Source of the DNA: Bacillota bacterium
GTDB lineage: Bacteria > Bacillota > Clostridia > Lachnospirales > Lachnospiraceae
Reading direction: 5' to 3'
Assembly (NCBI GenBank): GCA_023436065.1
Contig: JAEZKU010000059.1
Span: 1-64,000, forward strand
DNA length: 64,000 bases
The position numbers and the translations under genes were made by a program. Every line of letters begins with the position of its first letter. The first letter of the stretch is position 1. Of the stretch, positions 16,651 through 26,299 are shown piece after piece. The notes under the pieces were generated by a model. It saw nothing but the letters and a program-made list of their open reading frames with translations. It was not told the origin of the DNA and did not search any database.

Positions 16651-17724
16651 ATGAATAAGAAGATGGAACTACTAAAAAAGAATAGGATTATATCTGTTGC
16701 CTCTATCAGCAGCATCGCTGTAGGAGTCCTCCTGATTGTGTTGGGAATGACGTATTATAAGCATCAGATTTCACGACTTGGTATCACTGAAACAACTACA
16801 TACCAGGAATATAAGAAGCATTTTGTCATAGTAACCGAGAATGGAGACGCTGAATATTGGAGCGAGATCTATCAGGGTGCATCGGAAATGGGCAAGATAA
16901 CGAATTCCTTTGTAGAAAAGCTCGGAAGTAATTTATCGATCTCTTATCCTCTGGCAGATATGATGAGAATAGCAATCGCATCCCAGGTTGACGGTATCAT
17001 CTTGGAGCCGAACGGAGATGATGATATCGCCGAGCTGATCAATGAAGCAAATGCCAAGGGAATACCGGTCGTCACCGTGCTGAAGGATGTCCTGCCGACG
17101 GATACCAATCATACGAATGTGAACCGTATCAGCTTTGTGGGAATCAATAATTATAATCTTGAGCAGGAGTACGCAAAACAGGTTGCTGAGGTAATAAAAG
17201 AAGGTAGAAAAAATATCATGGTACTGATGAATGACAATAGCTCGGATATGGGACAAACCATGATCTACTCAAGTATTCATAAGATGACGGAACGCCATAA
17301 TGTCAATGTTGAGACTGTATCTGTTAATTCAAAAAGTGCTTTCAGTTCTGTAGAGGATATCAGAAATATCGTAATGGACAAAACCAATCCTCCCGATGTT
17401 CTGGTCTGTCTGAATGAGGTGGATACACTTGGTGCCTACCAGGTGGTCAGGGATTATAATAAGGTTGGAGATATCGATATCATCGGTTATTATGATTCGG
17501 AGATTATTTTACGTGCGATTGAGATGAATATCGTCCATTCCACGATGACCTTTGATGCTCGCGAGATGGGTGCGAATTGTGTGGAAGCTCTCTCGGAATA
17601 TATTACGACCAAGAATGTCAGCGATTATTATCCTGTCTATATCAGTGCAATCAGTGCGAAGAATGTGGAAGATTATCTGAGAAAAGACGATCTGGAAGCA
17701 ACCCAGGCGGCGGATGATAATTAG
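16651..17724 (+). CDS. Membrane-tethered sugar-binding sensor protein (XylFII-like)
   Basis: Periplasmic-binding-protein type 1 fold (RbsB/LacI class) held at the membrane by one N-terminal TM (residues about 12-34) with no lipobox. Core blocks are visible: FVIVTENGDAEYWSEIYQGA, ASQVDGIILEPN, GIPVVTVLKDV, and DVLVCLNEVDTLGAYQVV. In Clostridium beijerinckii an anchored xylose-binding protein of this sort (XylFII) forms a sensor complex with a LytS kinase, and the kinase gene follows here by 36 bases. I infer the same role: presenting bound sugar to the kinase rather than feeding transport. The sugar is not predictable. Confidence 0.82.
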   Translation: MNKKMELLKKNRIISVASISSIAVGVLLIVLGMTYYKHQISRLGITETTTYQEYKKHFVIVTENGDAEYWSEIYQGASEMGKITNSFVEKLGSNLSISYPLADMMRIAIASQVDGIILEPNGDDDIAELINEANAKGIPVVTVLKDVLPTDTNHTNVNRISFVGINNYNLEQEYAKQVAEVIKEGRKNIMVLMNDNSSDMGQTMIYSSIHKMTERHNVNVETVSVNSKSAFSSVEDIRNIVMDKTNPPDVLVCLNEVDTLGAYQVVRDYNKVGDIDIIGYYDSEIILRAIEMNIVHSTMTFDAREMGANCVEALSEYITTKNVSDYYPVYISAISAKNVEDYLRKDDLEATQAADDN

Positions 17725-17760
17725 TGCTTAAAATACTTCGCAATATGTGAGGGAATTAGA

Positions 17761-19266
17761 ATGAAATCAGATAAGAAAAAAGGTTCCATACGAAAAAGAT
17801 TGGTACTTGTATTTGCATTTTCCTCTGCAGTCGTCTTTTTCGTCAATATGTTTATGTATGCGAATATCAATAAATCCATCGGAACCATTGACGAGGTCTA
17901 TCAGAGTAATGTCGGGCTCAATGATCTGCTGGATGCTTTGAACAGCGTTCAGGACTATGTATATGAATACCTGAATACGGGCAGCTCCGATTCTCTGGAG
18001 AATTATTACCGTGGTGATGAGAAGTATCGAAGCATGATAAATGATATGAACGGCAGAATCATTGACAATGATGTCAGCATCACCCAGAAGAATATAAAGA
18101 ATATGTCGGAAACCTATCTATCCATCCTGTCAGACACGGTTGATGCTAAGCGCGGACGAAATGTGAAGAAGTATAAGCCCAAATATGAAGAGGCTACCCA
18201 GATGTACAATTATATCTATACGTATATCAATAGCCTGAATAATGCACAGTTCCAGAATAACTCGGTGAATTATGAAAAGCTTCTGATTGCACTCAGATAT
18301 CTTGAGGTGATCAGTACTGTGGTGTTGCTGGTCATTACTTCCTTCAACGTTGTACTGATTATTATAGTAACCAGAAGTATAACCGGCCCTTTGATGCGGT
18401 TGACTAAGGTTGCCCATGAGGTAGCCGGAGGTAATTTTGAGGTCGATCTGGTTCATGTGGATTCCTCCGATGAGGTGGAAATCGTAACAAAAGCCTTTAA
18501 TAATATGATCGTTAGCATCCATCAATACATTATCCAGACAAAAGAAAGCATGGAGCTGGAAAGCAAGATGATGGAAAAAGAGTTAATGATGACGAATCAT
18601 CTTAAGGATGCACAACTGAAATACCTCCAGGCCCAGATCAATCCTCATTTCCTGTTCAATACGCTGAATGCGGGGGCCCAGCTTGCTATGATGGAGGGAG
18701 CGGACAAGACCTGTCTTTTCATTGAAAATATGGCTGATTTCTTCCGTTTTAACATGAAAAGCTTTGATCAGGATTCAACCATTCGGGATGAGATCAAGCT
18801 GGTGGACAGTTATATCTATATATTAAATGTAAGGTTTTCCGGAGACATTCATTTTTATAAGGATATTGATGAGACACTGTTGGATGTCAGGGTACCCAGT
18901 ATGATCCTGCAGCCCGTCGTGGAGAATGCGGTTAACTATGGAATCCGTGATATCGAATATGAAGGGAAGATTTTCTTAAGCGTATTTCAGTCCGGTGATA
19001 ATATCGCTATCACAATCTATGACAATGGTGCCGGTATGGAGCAGGAGATCATTGAGCGTATTATGAATGCTAAGCTGGAGGACAGTGCGGCGCTGAAGGA
19101 TAGAGTGGTTACCAAGGATTCAAACGGCATCGGTCTCGGTAATGTAATCAATAGACTTAGGCTGTATTTTGACAGGGAAGACGTATTTACAATCGAGAGT
19201 GAAGGGAAGAATAAAGGAACCTCGGTAACGATCCATATTCCGATGGACTTTGTGAAGGATGAATAA
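17761..19266 (+). CDS. LytS/YesM-type sensor histidine kinase
   Basis: A 501-residue membrane kinase, partner of the preceding binding protein and following regulator. TM1 is at about 13-34, a helical extracytoplasmic four-helix-like domain lies to about 180, TM2 at about 181-205, then HAMP (RSITGPLMRLTKVAHEVAGG), a His_kinase motif QINPHFLFNTLN with His296, and a HATPase_c domain (VVENAVNYGI, DNGAGM, GIGLGNVINRL). The compact extracytoplasmic domain suggests sensing through the partner binding protein rather than direct ligand binding. Two bases separate it from the regulator gene. Confidence 0.93.
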   Translation: MKSDKKKGSIRKRLVLVFAFSSAVVFFVNMFMYANINKSIGTIDEVYQSNVGLNDLLDALNSVQDYVYEYLNTGSSDSLENYYRGDEKYRSMINDMNGRIIDNDVSITQKNIKNMSETYLSILSDTVDAKRGRNVKKYKPKYEEATQMYNYIYTYINSLNNAQFQNNSVNYEKLLIALRYLEVISTVVLLVITSFNVVLIIIVTRSITGPLMRLTKVAHEVAGGNFEVDLVHVDSSDEVEIVTKAFNNMIVSIHQYIIQTKESMELESKMMEKELMMTNHLKDAQLKYLQAQINPHFLFNTLNAGAQLAMMEGADKTCLFIENMADFFRFNMKSFDQDSTIRDEIKLVDSYIYILNVRFSGDIHFYKDIDETLLDVRVPSMILQPVVENAVNYGIRDIEYEGKIFLSVFQSGDNIAITIYDNGAGMEQEIIERIMNAKLEDSAALKDRVVTKDSNGIGLGNVINRLRLYFDREDVFTIESEGKNKGTSVTIHIPMDFVKDE

Positions 19267-19268
19267 CT

Positions 19269-20861
19269 ATGTATAAGATAATGCTTGCTGATGACGAAGG
19301 AATAGTGATTGATTCTTTAAGATTTATTATTGAGAAGAATTTTGGAGACGGCTGTGTGGTAGAGCATGCTACAACAGGCCGCAGTGTAATTGAACTTGCG
19401 GAGAAGTTTAAGCCTGATATTGCATTCATGGATATTCAAATGCCGGGAATCAACGGGATAGAAGCTATGAAGGAGATCCGTAAAACCAATAGCTCTGTCG
19501 TGTTTATCGTGATGACGGCCTATGATAAGTTTAATTATGCGAAAGAGGCGATTAACCTCGGAGTTTTGGAATATCTGACGAAGCCGGTTAATCATACGGT
19601 AATCGTAAGCGTTCTTCAGAAGGCTATGGATCTGATCGAAGAGGAAAGGAAGAAGCGGAGCAATGACTTAATCATTCGGGAAAAGCTTGAGATTGTCGTT
19701 CCGATTATCGAAAGTGATTTTATCTATGCCGCAATATCCGGGGATGATCTGACCAGAAATGAAAGCAACTTCAGAAACCTTCTGGGCATCAACGAACAGT
19801 ATGGGATGATGATGGTCATGGAATTCGGTGATTCCATAGAGGATGGTATGCTGACTAACCCTGTAGGTGTCAGCGTGAAGGCGCAATCCTTCTATCCGAT
19901 TATCAGGGAGAATCTGAAAGAGGATTTTCAATGTATAGTCGGGCCAATCATGGTAAATAAAATTGTGATCTTCCTTCCCAGTGACAAACCCCAGCTGGAA
20001 TATGATGACAGAACCCTATTGATTGAAAAGGTCAGGAAGCTGATCAGGGAGCTGAGCATGAAGCTCGACGTTCAATTCAAGGTAGGAATCGGTTCGGTTA
20101 CCACACTGGGCAACTTAAGCGAATCCTATAAGGAGGCTTTGAGTGTATCACGTAACAGCAAGGGCAGGGTAGTTCATGTCAAGGATTTACCGATTGGCTG
20201 TGACTATGAAGAGGATTATCCGATTGATATAGAGAAGACATTATTTGAGCGAATTGAGAAGGGTAATCTGGAAGGAACCAAGGAAGAGGCAAACCGCTTC
20301 TTCGACTGGATGATAGAGCATTATTCCGACTGTGAGATGGACATTAAGCTGAAGGTATTGGAGTTTATCCTGTTTGCCGAGCAGCGTGCCTTTTTAAGCG
20401 GTGGTATGACCTATTATTTCAGATACCGCAAGGACTATCTGTCAACGTTGATTCAGCTCAACAGTTATGATCAGCTCAGGAAGTGGTTCCTGGATAAGAT
20501 TCTGGAAGCCTGCCGCAACATCATTAATAAGAGGGAAGAGCAGACCAGTGGAGTGATAGCCAAGGCAAAAACCTTTATTGAGGAGAATTTCAGCCATGAT
20601 ATTTCTCTGGATGATGTATCCAGAATTGTGGATATCAGTCCGTACTACTTCAGTAAGCTGTTCAAAGAGGAGACAGGTGAGAACTTTATCGAATATCTCA
20701 CGAATATCAGAATTGAAAAAGCGAAACAGCTTCTTTCAAATAAAGAAATCAGTATCAAGAGCATCTGTGTAGCAACCGGTTATAGTGACCCGAATTATTT
20801 CAGCCGTATATTCAAGAAACAGGTGGGAATAACACCGACCGAATATAGGGAAAAAAGCTAA
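19269..20861 (+). CDS. YesN-type AraC response regulator
   Basis: Receiver domain at 1-120 with D9/D10 acidic pair (LADDE), phospho-acceptor D55 (FMDIQMPG) and lysine in LTKPVN; a long middle region resembling the helical/cyclase-like linker of YesN proteins; AraC double helix-turn-helix at about 425-528 (SLDDVSRIVDISPYYFSKLFK, VATGYSDPNYFSRIFK). The likely targets are the promoters of the binding-protein lipoprotein gene and of the ChvE-type transporter operon just downstream. Confidence 0.93.
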   Translation: MYKIMLADDEGIVIDSLRFIIEKNFGDGCVVEHATTGRSVIELAEKFKPDIAFMDIQMPGINGIEAMKEIRKTNSSVVFIVMTAYDKFNYAKEAINLGVLEYLTKPVNHTVIVSVLQKAMDLIEEERKKRSNDLIIREKLEIVVPIIESDFIYAAISGDDLTRNESNFRNLLGINEQYGMMMVMEFGDSIEDGMLTNPVGVSVKAQSFYPIIRENLKEDFQCIVGPIMVNKIVIFLPSDKPQLEYDDRTLLIEKVRKLIRELSMKLDVQFKVGIGSVTTLGNLSESYKEALSVSRNSKGRVVHVKDLPIGCDYEEDYPIDIEKTLFERIEKGNLEGTKEEANRFFDWMIEHYSDCEMDIKLKVLEFILFAEQRAFLSGGMTYYFRYRKDYLSTLIQLNSYDQLRKWFLDKILEACRNIINKREEQTSGVIAKAKTFIEENFSHDISLDDVSRIVDISPYYFSKLFKEETGENFIEYLTNIRIEKAKQLLSNKEISIKSICVATGYSDPNYFSRIFKKQVGITPTEYREKS

Positions 20862-20912
20862 CGATAAACGGTATGGAGAAGTAGTATTAAGTCAAATCTG
20901 GGGGAATGGGTA

Positions 20913-21962
20913 ATGAGAATGAAAAGGATTGTAGTTATGGGGATAGTACTTTCCGTCATTCTGAGTCTGTGTGGCTGCAACCAGAAGGATGTGGACACCA
21001 AGGACACGGATGTGAAGGAAAGTGAGATCCAAATCGGTTTGTCCTTTGATTCCTATGTAATTGAACGATGGACCAGGGACAGAGAAGTATTTGTATCTAC
21101 AGCTCAGGATCTGGGTGCAGAAGTAAATGTCCAGAATGCTAATGGAGAGATTGAGAAACAGATCTCTCAGATTGAATATCTGATCGACAAACATATGGAT
21201 GTCATCGTAATCGTAGCAGTGGATTCAGAGGCCCTGAGCGATGTGGTCAAAAAAGCAAGGGAAGCGGGGATTAAGGTTGTGGCCTATGACCGTCTGATTC
21301 GTAATGCCAATGTGAATCTGTATATTTCCTTTGATAATGAGCAGGTCGGAAGACTCATGGGTCAGGCATTGGTGGATCGGGTACCGGAGGGTGGAAATAT
21401 CGTAACCATATTCGGACCCACCTCGGACCATAATGTTGTTATGATGGAACAGGGCTTCCGGGATGCGATGAAGGGGCATAATCTGAATGTCATCTACTCT
21501 TGGAATGCCAAGGGTTGGGTGGCAGAGGAAGCTTATGATGCTATGAATGTAGTATTAACAAAGACAAAGAATATCGACGGAGTTCTCTGCGGTAATGATA
21601 ATCTGGCCACGCAGGCTGTGCTTGCCTTAGCTGAGAACCGAATGGCAGGAGAAGTCGTTGTAACAGGTCAGGATGCGGATTTGGTCGCCTGTCAGAGAAT
21701 CGTTGAGGGTACTCAGACAATGACAGTCTATAAGCCGGTGGATAAGCTGGCTAAGGCTGCTGCAGAATATGCTGTGAAGCTGGCTAAGGGTAATGACATC
21801 GGAGTTAGCGAAACAATTTATGACGGAAAAAATGCTGTACCGTATGTGAAGCTGCAACCGATTGCCGTGACTAAGGATAATATTCGAAAGGAGATTATTG
21901 ACGGCGGCTTCCAGAAGGAAGAGGAGGTCTACTTAAACGTACCTACGGGAGTGACAGATTGA
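20913..21962 (+). CDS. Sugar-binding lipoprotein (XylF/ChvE class)
   Basis: Second binding protein of the locus: a lipoprotein signal with lipobox LCGC at about residues 19-22, then a type 1 periplasmic-binding fold (IQIGLSFDSYVIERWTRD, EYLIDKHMDVIVIVAVDSEALSDVV, KVVAYDRLI, GNDNLATQAVLALAE). It shares the AYDRLI and GQD segments with the ChvE-like protein at 22173 and is its paralogue. It is encoded with the kinase and regulator, not with the transporter, and a terminator follows, so it may be an additional sensor ligand-binding subunit or a scavenging binding protein. Confidence 0.87.
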   Translation: MRMKRIVVMGIVLSVILSLCGCNQKDVDTKDTDVKESEIQIGLSFDSYVIERWTRDREVFVSTAQDLGAEVNVQNANGEIEKQISQIEYLIDKHMDVIVIVAVDSEALSDVVKKAREAGIKVVAYDRLIRNANVNLYISFDNEQVGRLMGQALVDRVPEGGNIVTIFGPTSDHNVVMMEQGFRDAMKGHNLNVIYSWNAKGWVAEEAYDAMNVVLTKTKNIDGVLCGNDNLATQAVLALAENRMAGEVVVTGQDADLVACQRIVEGTQTMTVYKPVDKLAKAAAEYAVKLAKGNDIGVSETIYDGKNAVPYVKLQPIAVTKDNIRKEIIDGGFQKEEEVYLNVPTGVTD

Positions 21963-21990
21963 AGGATCGTTTTACGATCCTTCTTTTTTT
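21961..21990 (+). terminator. Terminator of the sugar-sensing operon
   Basis: Perfect 9-bp stem GAAGGATCG/CGATCCTTC with a 5-base loop, then seven T. It overlaps the stop codon of the lipoprotein gene. Confidence 0.93.
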
Positions 21991-22094
21991 GTATCGAGAA
22001 CTAGGACATAATTGCTTTTTTAGTAGCATTATTTTGCGATTGCTTCGTTTTAGCAGAATATTATTCCCATATTAAAATAAAAATATACAGTTCT

Positions 22095-22123
22095 TTGCAA
22101 GTTAATCCTATTTTATCTATGCT
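22095..22123 (+). promoter_or_regulatory. Predicted promoter of the ChvE-GguAB operon
   Basis: TTGCAA and TATGCT with a 17-base spacer, preceded by an A/T-rich UP-like stretch, 50 bases before the ATG of the binding-protein gene. Confidence 0.5.
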
Positions 22124-22172
22124 ATTATCTTAGTGTAGTAATTAACATTATACTTTTTGGGAGGATTTATTT

Positions 22173-23240
22173 ATGAAGAAAAAGTTATTAGCAGTTTTAT
22201 TATGCATCGCACTTGTTTCCTCATTCATGGTTGGATGCCAGGGTGCTGATGGTGGTAAGCAGAAGGTTGGCGTTGCTATGCCTACTAAGGATTTACAGCG
22301 TTGGAACCAGGACGGTGACAACATGAAGAAGGCTCTGGAAGAGGCTGGTTATGCAGTAGACTTACAGTATGCTAACGATGACGTTGCTACTCAGGTTTCT
22401 CAGATTGAGAACATGATTACAAGCGGCTGTGATGTATTGGTTATCGCTTCTATCGATGGCGGTTCCTTAGGTACAGTATTAGCAGAAGCTAAGGAAAAGA
22501 AGATTCCGGTTATCGCATACGATCGTCTGATCATGGATACCGATGCTGTTTCCTACTATGCAACATTTGATAACTACATGGTTGGTACAATTCAGGGTCA
22601 GTACATAGTTGATACTCTTGATCTTGAGAACCAGGCTGGTCCTTTCAATATTGAGTTATTCACAGGTTCACCTGATGATAACAATGCTCGTTTCTTCTTT
22701 GGCGGTGCTATGGATGTTTTAACACCTTACATTGACAATGGTAAGTTAAACATCGTATCCGGTCAGAAGTCCTTTGAAGAAGTTGCTACTCCCGGTTGGA
22801 AGACAGAAGAAGCTCAGAAGAGAATGGAAAACCTGATCACAGCATACTATGCTGATGGAACAAAGCTTGACGTTGTATATTCTTCCAATGACTCTTGTGC
22901 AATCGGTATCACCAACGCTTTAGTTAACGCTGGTTATACTAAGGACAATTTCCCGATCTTAACCGGTCAGGACTGCGATATCACTTCCACAAAGAACATT
23001 ATCGCCGGAACACAGTCAATGTCAATCTTTAAGGATACCCGTACTTTAGCTAAGAAGGTTGTTGAGATGGTTAGCGCTATCTTAACCGGTAAAGAAGTTC
23101 CTGTTAACGATACCAAGACTTATGATAACGGCACAGGCATCATTCCTTCTTACCTTTGCGAGCCCGTATTTGCAGATGTAAATAACTACAAGCAGTTATT
23201 AATTGACTCAGGCTACTATACTGAGGATCAGTTGAAGTAA
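22173..23240 (+). CDS. chvE: Multiple-sugar ABC transporter substrate-binding lipoprotein ChvE-like
   Basis: Extracellular binding protein of a ribose/xylose-class (CUT2) importer. Signal peptide with lipobox VGC at about residues 20-22, then a type 1 fold with the ChvE hallmarks: VGVAMPTKDLQRWNQDG, YANDDVATQVSQIENMI, PVIAYDRLI, ELFTGSPDDNNARFFF, and LTGQDCD. ChvE proteins bind several aldoses, and the companion GguA/GguB genes follow. Codon use is biased toward GCT, GGT and TTA, as in the other binding protein at 5388, suggesting high expression. Confidence 0.92.
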   Translation: MKKKLLAVLLCIALVSSFMVGCQGADGGKQKVGVAMPTKDLQRWNQDGDNMKKALEEAGYAVDLQYANDDVATQVSQIENMITSGCDVLVIASIDGGSLGTVLAEAKEKKIPVIAYDRLIMDTDAVSYYATFDNYMVGTIQGQYIVDTLDLENQAGPFNIELFTGSPDDNNARFFFGGAMDVLTPYIDNGKLNIVSGQKSFEEVATPGWKTEEAQKRMENLITAYYADGTKLDVVYSSNDSCAIGITNALVNAGYTKDNFPILTGQDCDITSTKNIIAGTQSMSIFKDTRTLAKKVVEMVSAILTGKEVPVNDTKTYDNGTGIIPSYLCEPVFADVNNYKQLLIDSGYYTEDQLK

Positions 23241-23251
23241 TCAACATTCAA

Positions 23252-23298
23252 AAAAAGGAGTGTTGTAGCATGGGATACTTACTGCAACACTCCTTTTT
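23252..23298 (+). terminator. Hairpin between the binding protein and ATPase genes (partial terminator)
   Basis: Perfect 14-bp stem AAAAAGGAGTGTTG/CAACACTCCTTTTT with a 19-base loop and T-run. It lies inside the operon, 80 bases before the ATPase start with no clear new promoter between, so read-through probably lowers ATPase and permease output relative to the binding protein. Confidence 0.8.
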
Positions 23299-23378
23299 AT
23301 TAACTCAAGTTAGAAAGCGGCTGCTGAGCAGGCGGCCGGTATTATTATGTATACCAAATATATATAGGAGGGGTTCTA

Positions 23379-24914
23379 TTGGCAGCAATATTGTTGGAAA
23401 TGAGAAATATTACCAAACGCTTCCCCGGAGTCAAAGCATTAGATAACGTTAACCTTCAGGTAGAAGAAGGTGAAATCCATGCACTTGTTGGAGAAAATGG
23501 GGCTGGAAAGTCCACTCTGATGAATGTTCTAAGCGGAATTTATCCTTATGGAAGCTATGAAGGAGAAATCCTTTATCAAGGTGAAGAATGCAAATTCAAT
23601 GTAATAAAGGACAGTGAAGAAAAAGGCATCGTAATTATTCATCAGGAGCTGGCGCTGGTTCCTTATATGACAATTGGCGAGAACATGTTTCTTGGCAATG
23701 AGCGTGGCTCGGCCACCAGAATAAACTGGGAAGAAACTTATCATAAAGCAGATGAATTGCTTGCTACTGTAGGTCTACACGAATCTTCGAGAACCTTAAT
23801 CAAGGATATCGGTGTTGGTAAGCAGCAGATGGTAGAAATAGCAAAGGCACTTGCTAAAAATGTTAAACTTCTAATTTTAGATGAACCCACTGCATCCTTA
23901 AATGAAGCAGATTCACGTAAATTGCTTGATTTATTGCTTCAATTTAAGAGAGAGGGTATGACTTCGATCATTATTTCTCATAAGTTAAATGAGATTTCAT
24001 ATGTAGCAGATAAGATTACCATCATCCGTGATGGTTCAACCATTGAGACACTGGATAATTCCGAAGAAATCAAGGAAGAGCGCATTATTAAAGGTATGGT
24101 TGGACGTACCTTAACTGACCGCTTCCCGAAGAGAGAAAAGATTTCGTTAGGTGAGACCAATCTTGAGGTAACGAACTGGACTGTATTCCATCCGCTTTAT
24201 ACCGAGCGTAAGGTAGTGGATAATGTATCGTTCCATGTACGCAAGGGAGAAGTTGTTGGTATCGCAGGTCTGATGGGTGCAGGACGTACGGAGCTGGCGC
24301 TCAGTATCTTTGGTAAGAGCTATGGAGTGAATATCTCCGGAACCTTACTCCTCAACGGACAGGAGGTTAAACTGAGTAACTCCCGTCAGGCGATTGAGAA
24401 GAAGCTTGCTTACATCACAGAGGATCGTAAGGGTGACGGACTGGTTTTATCTAATCCGATCCGTGTCAATACAACACTGGCCAGCATGAATAAGGTCAGC
24501 AAGCATAATGTAATTGATAGACACGCTGAGGTTGCGGCAGCAAATATGTATATTGAGAAGCTCAAGACAAAATGTACTTCTCTGGAACAGACAGTCGGCA
24601 ACTTAAGCGGTGGTAACCAGCAAAAGGTATTAATCAGTAAGTGGATGTTTGCGGATCCTGATATTATGATACTTGATGAACCTACTCGCGGCATTGACGT
24701 AGGTGCAAAATACGAGATTTACTGTATTATCAATCAGTTGGTAGCTGAAGGTAAATCAATTCTTATGATTTCCTCCGAATTACCTGAACTCCTCGGCATG
24801 TGTGATCGAATCTATATCATGAACGAAGGAAGAATGGTAGGCGAGGTGAGCAGGGAAGAAGCTACTCAGGAGCTTATCATGGGACAAATATTAAAATCAA
24901 GTAAAGGAGTATAA
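23379..24914 (+). CDS. gguA: Sugar ABC transporter ATP-binding protein (GguA/MmsA class)
   Basis: Double ATPase of the CUT2 class energising sugar import. Two NBDs: first with Walker A GENGAGKST, signature GVGKQQMVEIAKAL and Walker B LLILDEP; second with a degenerate Walker A region GLMGAGRTE, signature LSGGNQQKVLISKWM and Walker B IMILDEPTRGIDVG. The 511-residue length is standard. The start is a TTG (23379) with TAGGAGGGG about six to eight bases upstream. It ends two bases before the permease gene. Confidence 0.95.
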   Translation: MAAILLEMRNITKRFPGVKALDNVNLQVEEGEIHALVGENGAGKSTLMNVLSGIYPYGSYEGEILYQGEECKFNVIKDSEEKGIVIIHQELALVPYMTIGENMFLGNERGSATRINWEETYHKADELLATVGLHESSRTLIKDIGVGKQQMVEIAKALAKNVKLLILDEPTASLNEADSRKLLDLLLQFKREGMTSIIISHKLNEISYVADKITIIRDGSTIETLDNSEEIKEERIIKGMVGRTLTDRFPKREKISLGETNLEVTNWTVFHPLYTERKVVDNVSFHVRKGEVVGIAGLMGAGRTELALSIFGKSYGVNISGTLLLNGQEVKLSNSRQAIEKKLAYITEDRKGDGLVLSNPIRVNTTLASMNKVSKHNVIDRHAEVAAANMYIEKLKTKCTSLEQTVGNLSGGNQQKVLISKWMFADPDIMILDEPTRGIDVGAKYEIYCIINQLVAEGKSILMISSELPELLGMCDRIYIMNEGRMVGEVSREEATQELIMGQILKSSKGV

Positions 24915-24916
24915 CG

Positions 24917-26068
24917 ATGGATAAAGCAAAAGAAATCTTAAAAAAGAATACAATGATTTTCGCATTGGTTGTGGTTACTATATTTTTCGCTATAACAACA
25001 AGCGGAACTTTGATTGTTCCTCAGAACGTTACTAACCTGATCTCACAGAACGGATATGTCGTTATACTGGCAGTTGGTATGCTGATGTGTATTTTGACCG
25101 GCGGTAACATCGATCTTTCTGTAGGATCTATCGTGTGTTTGGTTGGTGCGATTGCAGGTACTTTAATTGTGAATAAAGGAATGAATAACTGGCTGGCAAT
25201 TATCATCTGTCTGGCTGTAGGTATTCTGGTTGGTGTTATTCAAGGTTATTGGATTGCTTACTTAAGAATCCCGGCCTTTATCGTAACCCTTGCCGGCATG
25301 CTGCTATGGAAGGGTGTTGCATTAATTGTTCTGCAGGGCTTAACGATTTCACCATTCCCCAATAACTATCTGAATTTATTCAATAGCTATGTGCCGGATC
25401 CTTTTAACGGAAGCATCAATATCTTCAGTATCGTGATCGGCTTTATCGTATGCTTGATCTATATTGCAGCGAAGGTCGTATCAAGAGTGAACAGAAAAAA
25501 GAAGGGTTATCAGACAGACTCCATCGTTTCTGATATATTCCAGATCATCGTAATCTGTGCAGTAGTGATAGCATTTTCCTTCTCTCTGGCTAATCATAAG
25601 GGTATTCCTTCCATCCTTATTCTGTTGGCTATCATAGTATTTGCTTATACCTACTATACTACGAAAACCGTACCCGGACGTTATCTGTATGCGATGGGCG
25701 GTAATGAGAAGGCTGCAAAGCTTTCCGGTATTAATACCAACAGAGTGTTATTCTTTGCCTATGTGAATATGGCATTCCTGAGTGCTGTAGCGGCTCTGGT
25801 CTGCGTTGCACGTTTTAACTCCGCAGCTCCTACCGCAGGTGTGAACTACGAAATGGATGCAATCGCTGCATGTTATATCGGTGGTGCATCTGCGTATGGT
25901 GGTATCGGTTCTGTTCCCAGAGTAGTAATCGGTGCGATCTTCATGGGTGTCATCAATAACGGTATGTCCATCATGGGTATTGACAGTAACGTACAGAAGG
26001 TTGTTAAGGGTGCGGTATTGCTTGCCGCTGTTACCTTCGACGTATTATCTAAGAAGAAAGGCAAATAA
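24917..26068 (+). CDS. gguB: Sugar ABC transporter permease (GguB/MmsB class)
   Basis: Membrane subunit of the CUT2 importer, 383 residues with about ten hydrophobic helices. Signature segments are GGNIDLSVGSIVCLVGAIAG and, near the C-terminus, GGASAYGGIGSVPRVVIGA. It has a longer central cytoplasmic loop (VSRVNRKKKGYQ) as in the MmsB/GguB group rather than RbsC. Translated with the ATPase gene; terminator at 26176-26231. Confidence 0.94.
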   Translation: MDKAKEILKKNTMIFALVVVTIFFAITTSGTLIVPQNVTNLISQNGYVVILAVGMLMCILTGGNIDLSVGSIVCLVGAIAGTLIVNKGMNNWLAIIICLAVGILVGVIQGYWIAYLRIPAFIVTLAGMLLWKGVALIVLQGLTISPFPNNYLNLFNSYVPDPFNGSINIFSIVIGFIVCLIYIAAKVVSRVNRKKKGYQTDSIVSDIFQIIVICAVVIAFSFSLANHKGIPSILILLAIIVFAYTYYTTKTVPGRYLYAMGGNEKAAKLSGINTNRVLFFAYVNMAFLSAVAALVCVARFNSAAPTAGVNYEMDAIAACYIGGASAYGGIGSVPRVVIGAIFMGVINNGMSIMGIDSNVQKVVKGAVLLAAVTFDVLSKKKGK

Positions 26069-26175
26069 TAGGAACTTAGTAAATTTATTCTAATGCACAT
26101 GATAAATGTGAGAATCGAATTAATAAAAGCTTATCAGTTTTGACTTAGACTCCTATATGTATTTTAGGGGCGGGG

Positions 26176-26231
26176 GGCTTTGCAAAGTAATGAAGAAATC
26201 ATTATTTTGCAAAGCCTCTCGCTCTTTTTTG
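26176..26231 (+). terminator. Terminator of the ChvE-GguAB operon
   Basis: An 18-bp stem (GGCTTTGCAAA, TAATGA against TCATTA, TTTGCAAAGCC) with a 5-base loop, then six T. Confidence 0.88.
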
Positions 26232-26299
26232 TGTATGTTTTCATTATATTTGGAAACAATGTGATTATTGATATTTCATATTATAAAGGAGGGCAACAT

